From the NCBI RefSeq assembly GCF_014490035.1, contig NZ_CP061008.1, forward strand, positions 3,596,001 to 3,660,000: 64,000 nucleotides of DNA. Reading direction: 5' to 3'. This DNA comes from Achromobacter xylosoxidans (GTDB taxonomy: Bacteria > Pseudomonadota > Gammaproteobacteria > Burkholderiales > Burkholderiaceae_B). The notes beneath the pieces are model-generated. The model did no database searches and was not told the DNA's origin. It saw only the letters and a list, made by a program, of their open reading frames with translations. The translations under genes were made by a program, and so were the position numbers. Within the stretch, counting starts at the first letter, position 1. Each line of letters begins with the position of its first letter. Positions 19,364-27,849 of the stretch are shown here, in pieces.

Positions 19364-20155
19364 TTACTTGATGATGTTGGCGCCGAACCACTGGGTGGCG
19401 ATGCGGCCGGCGGTGCCGTCCTGCTTCATCGAATCCAGGGTCTTGTCCAGCTTGCCCAGCAGCTCGGTGTCGTCCTTGCGCACGCCGACGCCGTAGTCTT
19501 CGGTGCCGAAGTTCTCGTCCAGCACGCGGTATTCGCCGGCGCGCTTGCTGATCAGGTAGCGGCCCACCACTTCGTCCACCACGATGGCGTCCAGGCGGCC
19601 GGCGGCCAGGTCCATCAGCGCGGTGACGTTGTCGCCGAACTTCTTCACTTCCTTGATCTGGGCCGCGACCGGGTCCTTGGCGATGGCGTCGGTGGCGCTG
19701 CTGCCGTCCTGGGCGCCCACGACCTTGCCGGCCAGGTCAGCCTTGGCCTTCACGGGCGAGGCGTTGCCGACGATGATGATCTGGTGGTTGGCCATGTAAG
19801 GCGCGGTGAAGCTGATGTTCTTCTTGCGCTCTTCGGTGATGGTCAGGCCGTTCCACAGCACGTCGACGCGCTTGCCGTTGAGTTCGGCTTCCTTGGCGCT
19901 CCAGTCGATGGGCTTGAACTCCACTTCCAGGCCCAGGCGCTTGCTGGCTTCCTTGGCCATGTCGATGTCGAAACCGACGATCTGGTTGTTCGAATCGCGG
20001 AAACCCATGGGCGGGAAGTTGTCATCCAGGCCGACCACGACCTTCTTGGCGGCGGCAGGCGCCTGCGCGCCGGCGGCGGGCGCATTGTCGCTGGGGCCGC
20101 AAGCCGTGAGCAGCGCGGTGGCGGAAGCGAGGAGTACAGCTGTCAGTTTTTTCAT
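19364..20155 (-). CDS. Amino-acid ABC transporter substrate-binding lipoprotein
   Basis: A 263-residue receptor of the SBP_bac_3 family. The N-terminus carries a lipoprotein signal with lipobox LLTAC (Cys19), so the protein is probably lipid-anchored in the periplasm. Family blocks are DDNFPPMGF, the NGLTITEERKK hinge region and the DGSSATDAI binding loop. The WNG preceding LTIT is a variant of the usual SGM/AGM. It is first in the operon with permease and ATPase. The ligand is a polar amino acid, not further defined. Confidence 0.92.
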   Translation of the reverse strand: MKKLTAVLLASATALLTACGPSDNAPAAGAQAPAAAKKVVVGLDDNFPPMGFRDSNNQIVGFDIDMAKEASKRLGLEVEFKPIDWSAKEAELNGKRVDVLWNGLTITEERKKNISFTAPYMANHQIIIVGNASPVKAKADLAGKVVGAQDGSSATDAIAKDPVAAQIKEVKKFGDNVTALMDLAAGRLDAIVVDEVVGRYLISKRAGEYRVLDENFGTEDYGVGVRKDDTELLGKLDKTLDSMKQDGTAGRIATQWFGANIIK

Positions 20156-20322
20156 CGTTATGGATGCGCCGGGCGCAAGAATGAAGAATGCCGGAATGGC
20201 CAGTCAAAAAGCCGCGAGCCGGTATTTTATCCTCTTGCGGGAGCGAGATCCGTCCCCTGGGGCGACATTGCCCCCCAACCCGCCCCGGACGCCGCCCGCG
20301 CGGCGCCCGGACGCCCAGCTCT

Positions 20323-21309
20323 TTAATCCGGCTTGATCCCGGCCGACTTGATCAGGGTTTCATAGCGGCCGGCCTCTTCCTTCATGGCAGCCAGCGTGGC
20401 CTGGGGCGTGGAGCCGCGCACCAGCAGGCCGCGCGCTTCGTAGGTCTGGCGAAACGCTGGATCCGCCGTGACCGCCGTCACCGCCTGGTTGATCCGCGCC
20501 ACCAGCGCATCCGGCGTCTTGCCCGGGGCGAACAGGGTAAAGACCGTGGACGGAATGCTGCCGGCCTTGCCGCCCGCCTCCTGCAGCGTCGGCACGTCGG
20601 GCATCATGGCGGCCCGCTGCGAGGCGCCGGCGACCAGCACGCGGATCTTGCCGGCCTTGTACTGTTCCGACACCGCCAGGCCGCCCGCCATGACGCTGTC
20701 CACGTCGCCCGCCATGGTCGCTGTCATGGCCGGCGCCACGCCCTTGAACGGCACATAGGTGAACTGCACGCCCTCGGCGCTGGCCAGCATGGCCATGCCC
20801 AGATGGTTCACATGGCCCTGGCCGCCGGTGCCGACGTTGATGCGCTGCGGATTGGCCCGGGCGTAGTCGATGAATTCCTTGTAGGTCTTGGCCGGAAAGG
20901 CATTGCTGACCGCCACGTACAGCTGGACCTGGCCCAGGTCGGTGACGGGCTTGAAATCTTCCTGCCAACGGTACGGCACCTTGGCATATAGAAAGGGATT
21001 GGTCTCCAGCGCCAGCCGGTCCACCATCAACAGGGTATTGCCGTCGCCCGCCGCCTTGGCGACGTAGTCGCTGCCGATGATGGCGTTGGCGCCGGGGCGG
21101 TTCTCCACCACCACGGTCTTGCCGCTCTCCTTGAAGAGGCGGTTGCCCAGGTCGCGCGCCAGCACGTCGGGTTCGGTGCCGGGCGGATACGGCACCACGA
21201 TCTTCACGGTGTCCGACGGCCAGGATTGGGCCGCGGCCTGGGTAGCTGGCAATAGCGCCAGCGCGGCCCACAAGACGGGTTGCAAACAACAACGGTACGG
21301 CGATCCCAT
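20323..21309 (-). CDS. Bug-family substrate-binding protein of the catabolic operon
   Basis: A 328-residue periplasmic receptor with a signal peptide (about 1-27, ending TQAAAQ), the VPYPPGTEPD variant of the ligand loop (the usual GG is GT), and ENRPGANAIIG and VPFKG blocks. A GGGGAAG ribosome site precedes the ATG. It is the last gene of the nine-gene catabolic operon, 110 bp after the sulfatase. It probably feeds the operon's organic-acid substrate to a membrane transporter encoded elsewhere. Confidence 0.9.
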   Translation of the reverse strand: MGSPYRCCLQPVLWAALALLPATQAAAQSWPSDTVKIVVPYPPGTEPDVLARDLGNRLFKESGKTVVVENRPGANAIIGSDYVAKAAGDGNTLLMVDRLALETNPFLYAKVPYRWQEDFKPVTDLGQVQLYVAVSNAFPAKTYKEFIDYARANPQRINVGTGGQGHVNHLGMAMLASAEGVQFTYVPFKGVAPAMTATMAGDVDSVMAGGLAVSEQYKAGKIRVLVAGASQRAAMMPDVPTLQEAGGKAGSIPSTVFTLFAPGKTPDALVARINQAVTAVTADPAFRQTYEARGLLVRGSTPQATLAAMKEEAGRYETLIKSAGIKPD

Positions 21310-21419
21310 GGTACTTCCCCTTGTATATGTCGTTTCCCGGAAGCGTCCGGCGACTGAGTTGCCGCTCCAAGCCAGGACGAACCCGGGCGGCTGGAAATCC
21401 AGATCAGGACCGGTCCGCT

Positions 21420-23015
21420 TCACCAGCGGCCGATCAGAATGCCCATCATCCGTTCGTGCGCATGCGTGCGCTCGCGTACTTCCTCGTCGGTTTCGGTGGC
21501 GCGGCGCTTGAGGCCTTCGTGCCAGTCCAGCAGTGCGGAACGCATCCGTGCCGCCACCGGCGCCATGCCCGGATCGGCGCCCAGGTCATGCAGTTCGCCA
21601 GGGTCGTCGCGCAGGTCGAACAGTTGCGCGGGATAGCCCTGCCAATGCAAGTATTTGTAGCGCTCGTCGCGGACCATGAGACCGGTGCACTCGCGCTCAC
21701 CACGTCCCAGGAACAGGCGCGCCTCGCGGTAGGCGTAGTCCAGGCTGCCCACCACGTACTCGCGCGCGGGCGGCGCGGACTCCGACACGCCGCGGATGCC
21801 CGGCAGCAGCGAGCGGCCCTCGATGCGGTGCTCTTGCCCCGGCAGCGCCAGCGCGTCCAGCACCGTGGGGACGATGTCTATGCATTCGACGAAGGCTTCG
21901 CTGCGCGTGCCGCGGGTCGCGTCGGCGGCGGGCGCCGGGTCATGGACCAGGCAAGGCACGCGCATCGCGCTCTCGTAGAAGTACTCCTTTTCGCCCAGCC
22001 AGTGGTCGCCCAGGTGGTCGCCGTGGTCGGAGGTGAAGAGGATCAGCGTGTCCTTCAGCCTGCCGCTGCTCTCCAGGTAGTCCAGCAGCCGGCCGACCTG
22101 GTCGTCGATCTGCTTGACCAGCCCCATGTAGACCGGCCGTATGCTGCGCCAGACCTCGTCGCGGGCGAAGGACTCCGACTCTTCCAGCCGCTGGTAGGCG
22201 CCATGCACCGGATGCGGACGCTCGCGTTCCGCCTGCGAGCGTACCGGCGGCGCGCAGTCTTGCGCGCCGTACATGGCGTGGTAAGGCGCCGGCGCCTTGT
22301 ACGGCCAGTGCGGCTTGATGTAGGAAAGATGCAGCGCCCAGGGCTGGTCGCCCTGCCCCTGCATGAAATCCAGCGCGCGGTCCGTGAGATAGGCCGTCTC
22401 GGAGTCCGCCGCGTCCACGCGGGCAGGCAGCGGCGCGTTGCGCATCAGCCAGCCGCTGGCGATGCTGCCGTCGGCGGCCTGGCTGCCCACCACGTAGTCT
22501 TCCCAGGGCCGTTCGCTGTCGTAGCCGCGTTCGCGCAGGTAGCGGCGGTAAGGGCTGTCCTTGGCCAATTCGAAATGGCCGTCGTAGCGCTCGATGGGCA
22601 CGAAGCCGCCTTGCAGGAAACGTTGTTCGTCCTCGGCCGAATAGCCTTTGCCCCGCAATCCGGCGCGATCGGGCACGAAGTGCGTCTTGCCCAGCAGGTG
22701 CAGCGGCAGGCCGGCCTGGGCCAGGTATTCACCCAGGCACCATTCGTCCACCGGATGCGGCACGCGGTTCCAGGTGACGCGGTGCGACAGTGGATAGCGG
22801 CCGGTGTAGTAGGACGCGCGCGACGGGCCGCAGACCGCGGACGTCACGTAGGCCCGGTCGTACTGCACTCCCATGCGCGCCAGCCGGTCGATGTGGGGCG
22901 TGCGCAAGGCGCCGGCTCCGCCATAACAGGACAGGTGGTCCGCGCGCAGCTGGTCGCACATGATGAACAGCACGTTGCGGACCGGGCCGTTCCCGGATTG
23001 GACAGGCGCGTTCAT
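21420..23015 (-). CDS. Sulfatase/phosphonate monoester hydrolase-type enzyme
   Basis: A 531-residue alkaline-phosphatase-superfamily hydrolase. The maturation motif C-x-P-S-R is present as CGPSRAS, with Cys62 the predicted formylglycine and Arg66 beside it. Metal ligands include Asp21 (CDQLRADHLS) and the DHGDHLGDH block near residue 335. It lacks a signal peptide, so it acts in the cytoplasm. Sulfate ester or phosphonate/phosphodiester hydrolysis is possible. Its start overlaps the hydroxylase stop by 4 bp, giving tight coupling and suggesting it removes a sulfate or similar group from the same aromatic substrate. Confidence 0.88.
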   Translation of the reverse strand: MNAPVQSGNGPVRNVLFIMCDQLRADHLSCYGGAGALRTPHIDRLARMGVQYDRAYVTSAVCGPSRASYYTGRYPLSHRVTWNRVPHPVDEWCLGEYLAQAGLPLHLLGKTHFVPDRAGLRGKGYSAEDEQRFLQGGFVPIERYDGHFELAKDSPYRRYLRERGYDSERPWEDYVVGSQAADGSIASGWLMRNAPLPARVDAADSETAYLTDRALDFMQGQGDQPWALHLSYIKPHWPYKAPAPYHAMYGAQDCAPPVRSQAERERPHPVHGAYQRLEESESFARDEVWRSIRPVYMGLVKQIDDQVGRLLDYLESSGRLKDTLILFTSDHGDHLGDHWLGEKEYFYESAMRVPCLVHDPAPAADATRGTRSEAFVECIDIVPTVLDALALPGQEHRIEGRSLLPGIRGVSESAPPAREYVVGSLDYAYREARLFLGRGERECTGLMVRDERYKYLHWQGYPAQLFDLRDDPGELHDLGADPGMAPVAARMRSALLDWHEGLKRRATETDEEVRERTHAHERMMGILIGRW

Positions 23016-24706
23016 GGCTGCGCTCCGTTCAGCATGGCCCCGGGCGCATGTGCCGGACTGCTTGCCTGCGCCGCGGGCTGGCTTGTGGCCTGGGCGGCGC
23101 CCGGCACGAAGCGGGCGGCGTAGCGGCCCAGGGCATCGGCCGCGTCCTCGCGCCGGCCCAGCGCCGCGACGTAACGGTCCGGACGCACCAGCACCCAGTC
23201 GGCGCGGGTGCGCTGGAACCAGAAGTGCAGCGCGTTTTCCGTGTCCTGCAGCACGGGCAAGGCCCCGGCCTGCAGCTCGTCGGGATCGCAGCCGCTACGC
23301 GCGCGCTGCGCCGCCACGTAGCGGCAGCCCAGCTTGTCGAGCTGCGCGCGCAGGGCCGGCGGCAGCCCGGCGCGCGGATCGCGGCGCCAGCCTATCAGGG
23401 CGAAGCCCGCGCCCAGCGCTTCATCCAGGCGCAGCGTGGCGCCGTCCTCGCCTTCCACCAGCGGCTGGATGAACATGCGGCCGATGCACTCGCGTTGCGT
23501 CCTGTCGGCGCTGTCGCCTACCACGCCGCTGCTGTAGCGCGGCATGGGCTTGAACTTCATCTGCAGCACATAGTCGCGGATTTTCGGAATGTTCCGGATC
23601 GACAGGAAGAACGTGTCGCGCAGCGCCGCCAGCACCGGATTGGTCTGCGACAGCATGGCGCCGAACATGTCGGCCAGCGAAATCATGGCGCGGGCATGGC
23701 TGTGGCGTTCGTCGTGGTAGCTCTGCAAGGCGGCCGGGTCCAGGCGGCCCTGCACGATCCAGGCCACCTTCCAGGCCAGGTTGAAGGCGTCGCGCAGGCC
23801 GGCGTTCAGGCCCTGGCCGATCCAGGGCGGAGTCAGGTGCGCGGCGTCGCCCGCCAGGCAGACCCGGCCCGAGACGAAGCTGCGCGCCACCCGCGAATTG
23901 TGCGTATAGACCCGTGCGCGAATGACGTTGAGCCTGGTCGGATCGGCGACGTGGTGGCGCAGCAGTTCCTGCACCTTTTCGGGCTGCAGCATCTGCTCGC
24001 CGTCCTCACCGGGAAACAGCATGAACTCCCAACGCCGCAGGCCGTAAGGCAGGCGCAGGCAGACATAGGGGCGGCGCGGCTCGCAATGCAGCGCCGTGTA
24101 GGGCGCGTCCAGGGGGTCCTGGTCGCATTCGATGACTACCCATTTGCGCGGATGCGTGTTGCCGTCGAAGGGCAATTGCAGGATGCGCTCGCGCACCGTG
24201 CTGCGCCCGCCGTCGGCGGCCAGCAGGTATTGCGTGCGGATCTCGCGCTCGGCGCCCTTGGCATCGCGCACCCGCACCGAGACGCCGCGCTCGTCCTGCG
24301 TCAGCGACAGCAGCTCGGTGCCGAGTTCCAGCGCCACATGGGGAAAGCGCCGCAGCCCGGCGCGCAGGGTGCGCTCGCCCAGCGGCTGCGAAAACAGGTT
24401 GCGGCGATACCAGCCGAACTCACGCGTGGCCGGCAGGATCTCGGCGAAGCAACGCTTGGTCCGCGTGTACATGCGCATGGGCACGTTCTGGATCATGTCG
24501 CGCAGCATCTCATCGGCCAGGCCCGCGCTCTGGAACGTGCGCATGGCCTCGTCATCCAGGCCCACCGCGCGCGGATAGTCCAGCACGTCCTGGTTGCGTT
24601 CCAGCACCAGCGTTTCCACGCCATAGCTGCCCAGCAGATTGGCCAGCGTCACGCCGACCGGCCCGGCGCCCACCACCAGCACCGGCACTTCTACGATATG
24701 CGCCAT
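23012..24706 (-). CDS. FAD-dependent aromatic hydroxylase, MhpA-like
   Basis: A 564-residue class A flavoprotein monooxygenase resembling 3-(3-hydroxyphenyl)propionate hydroxylase, which uses NAD(P)H and O2 to add an ortho hydroxyl to a phenol. The N-terminal dinucleotide motif is GAGPVG (13-18), the second FAD/NADPH motif is in LLAADGGRS, and the ribityl-binding GDAAHLTPPWIGQGLNAG lies near residue 290. A C-terminal thioredoxin-like domain follows. A GGGAGAG ribosome site supports the start. Within the operon it would make the catechol-type product for ring cleavage. The exact phenol is not known. Confidence 0.88.
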   Translation of the reverse strand: MAHIVEVPVLVVGAGPVGVTLANLLGSYGVETLVLERNQDVLDYPRAVGLDDEAMRTFQSAGLADEMLRDMIQNVPMRMYTRTKRCFAEILPATREFGWYRRNLFSQPLGERTLRAGLRRFPHVALELGTELLSLTQDERGVSVRVRDAKGAEREIRTQYLLAADGGRSTVRERILQLPFDGNTHPRKWVVIECDQDPLDAPYTALHCEPRRPYVCLRLPYGLRRWEFMLFPGEDGEQMLQPEKVQELLRHHVADPTRLNVIRARVYTHNSRVARSFVSGRVCLAGDAAHLTPPWIGQGLNAGLRDAFNLAWKVAWIVQGRLDPAALQSYHDERHSHARAMISLADMFGAMLSQTNPVLAALRDTFFLSIRNIPKIRDYVLQMKFKPMPRYSSGVVGDSADRTQRECIGRMFIQPLVEGEDGATLRLDEALGAGFALIGWRRDPRAGLPPALRAQLDKLGCRYVAAQRARSGCDPDELQAGALPVLQDTENALHFWFQRTRADWVLVRPDRYVAALGRREDAADALGRYAARFVPGAAQATSQPAAQASSPAHAPGAMLNGAQP

Positions 24707-24763
24707 CTCGGCTCTCCCTTGGATTCTTGTCTTGTGCCTGGCGGGTTGCGCCTTGGGCTCGCC

Positions 24764-25606
24764 TCAGGCGCGCCGCAGGAACCCGCCGACGGCCTGCTCG
24801 AAGGCGGCCGGCCGGTCGTCGTGGATGTAATGGCCGGCGCCTTCGATCTCGACCCATTCCACGTTCGGGTTGCGCGCCGCCATGTCGCGGGCGGTCTGGG
24901 CCTGCAGGTAGTCCGAGCGCCCGCCGCGCACGACCAGGGTCGGACAGCTCAGCGCCTGGACCTGCGGCCACAGGTCCACCACGCGCGCCGGATCGGGATC
25001 AAGCCGGGTCGCGGCGATGCCCGCATGGTCGTGGCGCCAGGTCCAGCCGCCCGCCCCGTCCTCCTTCAGCATGTGGCGCAGCCGTTCCTCGCGGGCGGCT
25101 TCGGTCACGCTGGGCCGCAGCGCGCGCAGGTACTCGCGCGCCGCGGTGATGTCGGGAAAGGATTCGGGCGTTTCGCGCAGTTCGCGCTGGATGCGCGCCG
25201 CGCCCGCGCTGCCTTCGAAGGCGGCGGGTCCCGCATCCTCGACGATCAGGCGCCGCACGCGCTGCGGATGGCGGGCGGCAAAGACGATGGCGGCGATGCC
25301 GCCCATCGAATGTCCTAGCAGATCGAAGCGGTCCAGGCCCAGCGCGTCGGCCACGCTCGCCAGGTCGTCGACGTAGGCGTCGGTGTAGTAGTTGCGCCCC
25401 GGATCCCAGCTGCTGGCGCCGCGGCCGCGCTGGTCATAGGCCAGGACACGGAAGTCCGGCTGCAAGGCCTGCGCGATGCCGGCGAAGGTCTCGGCGTAGC
25501 CCCGGATGCCGTGCAGCATGAAGAGCGGACGCCCTGCCTGGGGGCCCCACTCGGTCAGGTGCAGGGTCATGCCGTTGACGGCGATTTCGGTGTCGCGGCG
25601 TTGCAT
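24764..25606 (-). CDS. Alpha/beta hydrolase, possible meta-cleavage product hydrolase
   Basis: A 280-residue alpha/beta-hydrolase with oxyanion-side HGIRG (32-36), nucleophile Ser100 in GHSMGG, an acidic residue in GGRSDYL and catalytic His in GAGHYIHDD. An AAAGGAAG ribosome site precedes the ATG. It sits between the DUF1185 gene and the hydroxylase. MhpC-like enzymes that cut C-C bonds of ring-fission products have this size and fold, so the context suggests that role; a simple esterase or lactonase cannot be excluded. Confidence 0.85.
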   Translation of the reverse strand: MQRRDTEIAVNGMTLHLTEWGPQAGRPLFMLHGIRGYAETFAGIAQALQPDFRVLAYDQRGRGASSWDPGRNYYTDAYVDDLASVADALGLDRFDLLGHSMGGIAAIVFAARHPQRVRRLIVEDAGPAAFEGSAGAARIQRELRETPESFPDITAAREYLRALRPSVTEAAREERLRHMLKEDGAGGWTWRHDHAGIAATRLDPDPARVVDLWPQVQALSCPTLVVRGGRSDYLQAQTARDMAARNPNVEWVEIEGAGHYIHDDRPAAFEQAVGGFLRRA

Positions 25607-25618
25607 GTGCGCTTCCTT

Positions 25619-26221
25619 TCAGCAGAGTCCGTCTTTGCCCTGGATTTCGCTGGCCGGGATGCCGCCCAGGCGCGCATGCAGGCGGCCGCGGGTGGCGAAG
25701 GCGAAGGCGATCAGCACTTCGTCGCGGTTGGGCGCGTCGCCGAACAGTGCCGTCACGCTGTCGTAGTGGGAACGGACATAGAGCGCGTCCTTGTGCGCCA
25801 GCGGAATGTCGATGACGGTGCCGGGGCCGCCGCGCTTGCCGGTGGAAGGCACCCAGGCCTTGCCGCCGCCAAGCGCTGCTCGCACGGGCTCGGCGAAGAT
25901 GGTGGTCAGGAGCGCGTTGCCGTGCTCGTACTCGCCGTCGGTGCCCACCACGCAGGCCTTGCCGTAGCTTTCCAGCGGTTGGCCGCCAGCCGCGGCGATG
26001 ATGCGCCGGCCGAATTCCTCGCCCAGCATGCCCGAGGGTTCGACGTAGCCCGACAGGTCGCGCTCGAAGCGCCCCGCGTAGGGGTTGTGCAGCGCGGCCG
26101 CGATGACGATCTTGCGCAGCGGCTCGCCGTCGGCGGGTTCGCCGGTTTCGGTAGCCAGGGTGTCGTCGATCTGCAAATACCACTTGCGGATGCGGTAGGG
26201 ACCGAAATTGCGGTTGCTCAT
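25619..26221 (-). CDS. Amino acid synthesis family protein (DUF1185)
   Basis: A 200-residue protein of the DUF1185 family, annotated loosely as amino acid synthesis proteins; the biochemical role is not established. Recognisable features are the N-terminal IRKWYLQIDDT segment, the AALHNPYAGRF block and VGTDGEYEHGNALL near residue 93. It is predicted cytoplasmic. The start has a GGAG site. Members of this family recur in catabolic clusters with ABC or Bug uptake genes, consistent with this position, 12 bp before the hydrolase. Confidence 0.85.
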   Translation of the reverse strand: MSNRNFGPYRIRKWYLQIDDTLATETGEPADGEPLRKIVIAAALHNPYAGRFERDLSGYVEPSGMLGEEFGRRIIAAAGGQPLESYGKACVVGTDGEYEHGNALLTTIFAEPVRAALGGGKAWVPSTGKRGGPGTVIDIPLAHKDALYVRSHYDSVTALFGDAPNRDEVLIAFAFATRGRLHARLGGIPASEIQGKDGLC

Positions 26222-26270
26222 GGATGCTCCAGGAAATGTGGAATCAGTAAGGGATGCGCCGCGCGGGCGG

Positions 26271-26756
26271 TCAAAGCGGGTCCAGCGCCATGGGGACGCT
26301 GGGTGCGTTGTGGTCGTGCAGAACCTGCTTGCCCTCTTCGTCGCCGTGCACGGTTTCGCAGAAGAACTCGAAGCGGTGGCCGTCCGGGTCGGTGAAGTAC
26401 AGGCCGTAGCCGACCTTGTGGTCGGTGATCTTCACCACGTCCACGCCCTTGGCCAGCAACATGCCGTAGAGGCGGCGCAGTTCGTCCACGTCGCCCTCGA
26501 TCTCCAGGCCGTAGTGCTGCATGTTGACGGGGCCGCGGGCGGGCTCGCCCTCGGCCGCGCGGATCAGGGCGATGTCGTGGTGCTTGCGCCCGAAGGACAG
26601 GAACACCCATTGCTCGCCCCGCGCGGTCTCCTGCATGCCGAGCACGGATTCGTACCAGGGCGCCGACGCGAACGGGTCGCGTACGAACAGGGCCAGGTGG
26701 GTGCGCGCGATGCGCGGCCGGCGGTCTGCCGGCGCTAGCGTGGTGTTGGTGGACAT
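26271..26756 (-). CDS. VOC-family protein, extradiol-dioxygenase-like
   Basis: A 161-residue protein of the vicinal-oxygen-chelate fold. Likely metal ligands are His20 (RTHLALFV), His81 (MQHYGLEIEG) and Glu130 (GHRFEFF), the two-His-one-Glu set of type I extradiol dioxygenases and glyoxalases. The size corresponds to a single VOC module pair. Given an MhpA-type hydroxylase and an alpha/beta hydrolase in the same operon, ring cleavage of a catechol-type intermediate is a reasonable guess, but isomerase or resistance functions also occur in this fold. Confidence 0.85.
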   Translation of the reverse strand: MSTNTTLAPADRRPRIARTHLALFVRDPFASAPWYESVLGMQETARGEQWVFLSFGRKHHDIALIRAAEGEPARGPVNMQHYGLEIEGDVDELRRLYGMLLAKGVDVVKITDHKVGYGLYFTDPDGHRFEFFCETVHGDEEGKQVLHDHNAPSVPMALDPL

Positions 26757-26775
26757 GGCGGTCTCGGGCGGGTTG

Positions 26776-27819
26776 TCAGTTGATGGACTGGGGATGCGCG
26801 GTCACGGGCGCGGCATACGGCGTCCAGGCCACGGCGGTGATTTCGCTGAAGTCGCGCCATTCCTTGAACCAGCTGCGGCCGCCGTCGGTGGAACGGAACA
26901 GATGGCCGTACTTGGTGCCGGCGAAAGCCAGCCGCGGGTCGGCGGCGTGCACGCCGAAGGCCCAGAAGGTGGAATTGGGCGGCGTGTGCAGCAGCGCCGG
27001 CTGCCAGTTGCGGCCGCGGTCGGACGAACGGTAGATCCTGCTGCGCGTGCCGGGCGTGCCGTCGCCGATGGCCAGCAACAGCGTGTCGGGATCGTTCGGC
27101 AACGCCTGCACCGTGCGGGTGTAGTACATGCCGTCAAAGCGCGACTTGGATGCCACGCCGTCCCAGCGCCGGCCGTCGTCCTCGCTGAGGTAGACGGAGT
27201 TCACGGTCAGCGCCATGGCGGTCTTGGGCGCGGCGGCGGTGGCCGGCAGGACAGCTACGCAATGGATGTCGGGGTTGGCGATGGCATCGGCGTTGCCCTC
27301 CTCGTCCTCGCGCGACCAGGTGTCGCCGCCATCGCGGCTGCGCCACAGCCCGCCTTCCTCGACCCCGAACCAGACCTCGCGGCCGTCGTCCGGGTCCACG
27401 CAGACCGACAGGATGCGCGGGCGGTTCACGCCGCGGCAGAATTCCGGCAGTTCAGGCGACAGGCGTTGCCAGCTGGCGCCGCCATCCTCCGAACGGAACA
27501 TCGCTGCGCGCGAAGGCGCGCCGGTGCCCGCATACATGCGTCGCGGGTCTGTCGGGTCGATCGCCATGGCCCAGACAGTCATGCCGTTCATGGGGCTGTC
27601 CACCCGGGTGAAATGCGCGCCGCCGTCGGTGCTGACGCACATGCCGGCGTCGGCGCCAGCGAACACTCGGCGCGGATCGGCCGGGTCCACGGCCAGGCTG
27701 CGCACCGTGCCGTCGAACTCGATGGCTTCCTTCAGCCCCAGGCGGTGCCAGGTGGCGCCGTCGTCCACGCTGCGCAGTATTCCTTGGCCGGCCGTGCCGA
27801 CCAGTATCGTGCCTTGCAT
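26776..27819 (-). CDS. Seven-bladed Asp-box (BNR) beta-propeller protein
   Basis: A 347-residue protein with seven Asp-box motifs spaced through its length: SVDDGATW, STDGGAHF, SEDGGASW, SRDGGDTW, SEDDGRRW, SSDRGRNW and STDGGRSW. This indicates a seven-bladed beta-propeller of the sialidase/VPS10-like type. There is no signal peptide, which is unusual for this fold and suggests a cytoplasmic scaffold or enzyme. I see no sialidase Arg triad. It lies between the SDR and VOC genes with short gaps (30 and 19 bp). A lactonase or metabolite-binding role is conceivable but unproven. Confidence 0.85.
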   Translation of the reverse strand: MQGTILVGTAGQGILRSVDDGATWHRLGLKEAIEFDGTVRSLAVDPADPRRVFAGADAGMCVSTDGGAHFTRVDSPMNGMTVWAMAIDPTDPRRMYAGTGAPSRAAMFRSEDGGASWQRLSPELPEFCRGVNRPRILSVCVDPDDGREVWFGVEEGGLWRSRDGGDTWSREDEEGNADAIANPDIHCVAVLPATAAAPKTAMALTVNSVYLSEDDGRRWDGVASKSRFDGMYYTRTVQALPNDPDTLLLAIGDGTPGTRSRIYRSSDRGRNWQPALLHTPPNSTFWAFGVHAADPRLAFAGTKYGHLFRSTDGGRSWFKEWRDFSEITAVAWTPYAAPVTAHPQSIN

Positions 27820-27849
27820 ATCCAGACTCCCCGAATGAGGTTCAGCGGT

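Noticed and set aside
23048..25318. A 756-codon plus-strand frame opposite the MhpA-like hydroxylase and the alpha/beta hydrolase
   Set aside because: Shadow of two solid genes with catalytic motifs on the minus strand; no ribosome site or recognisable domain.
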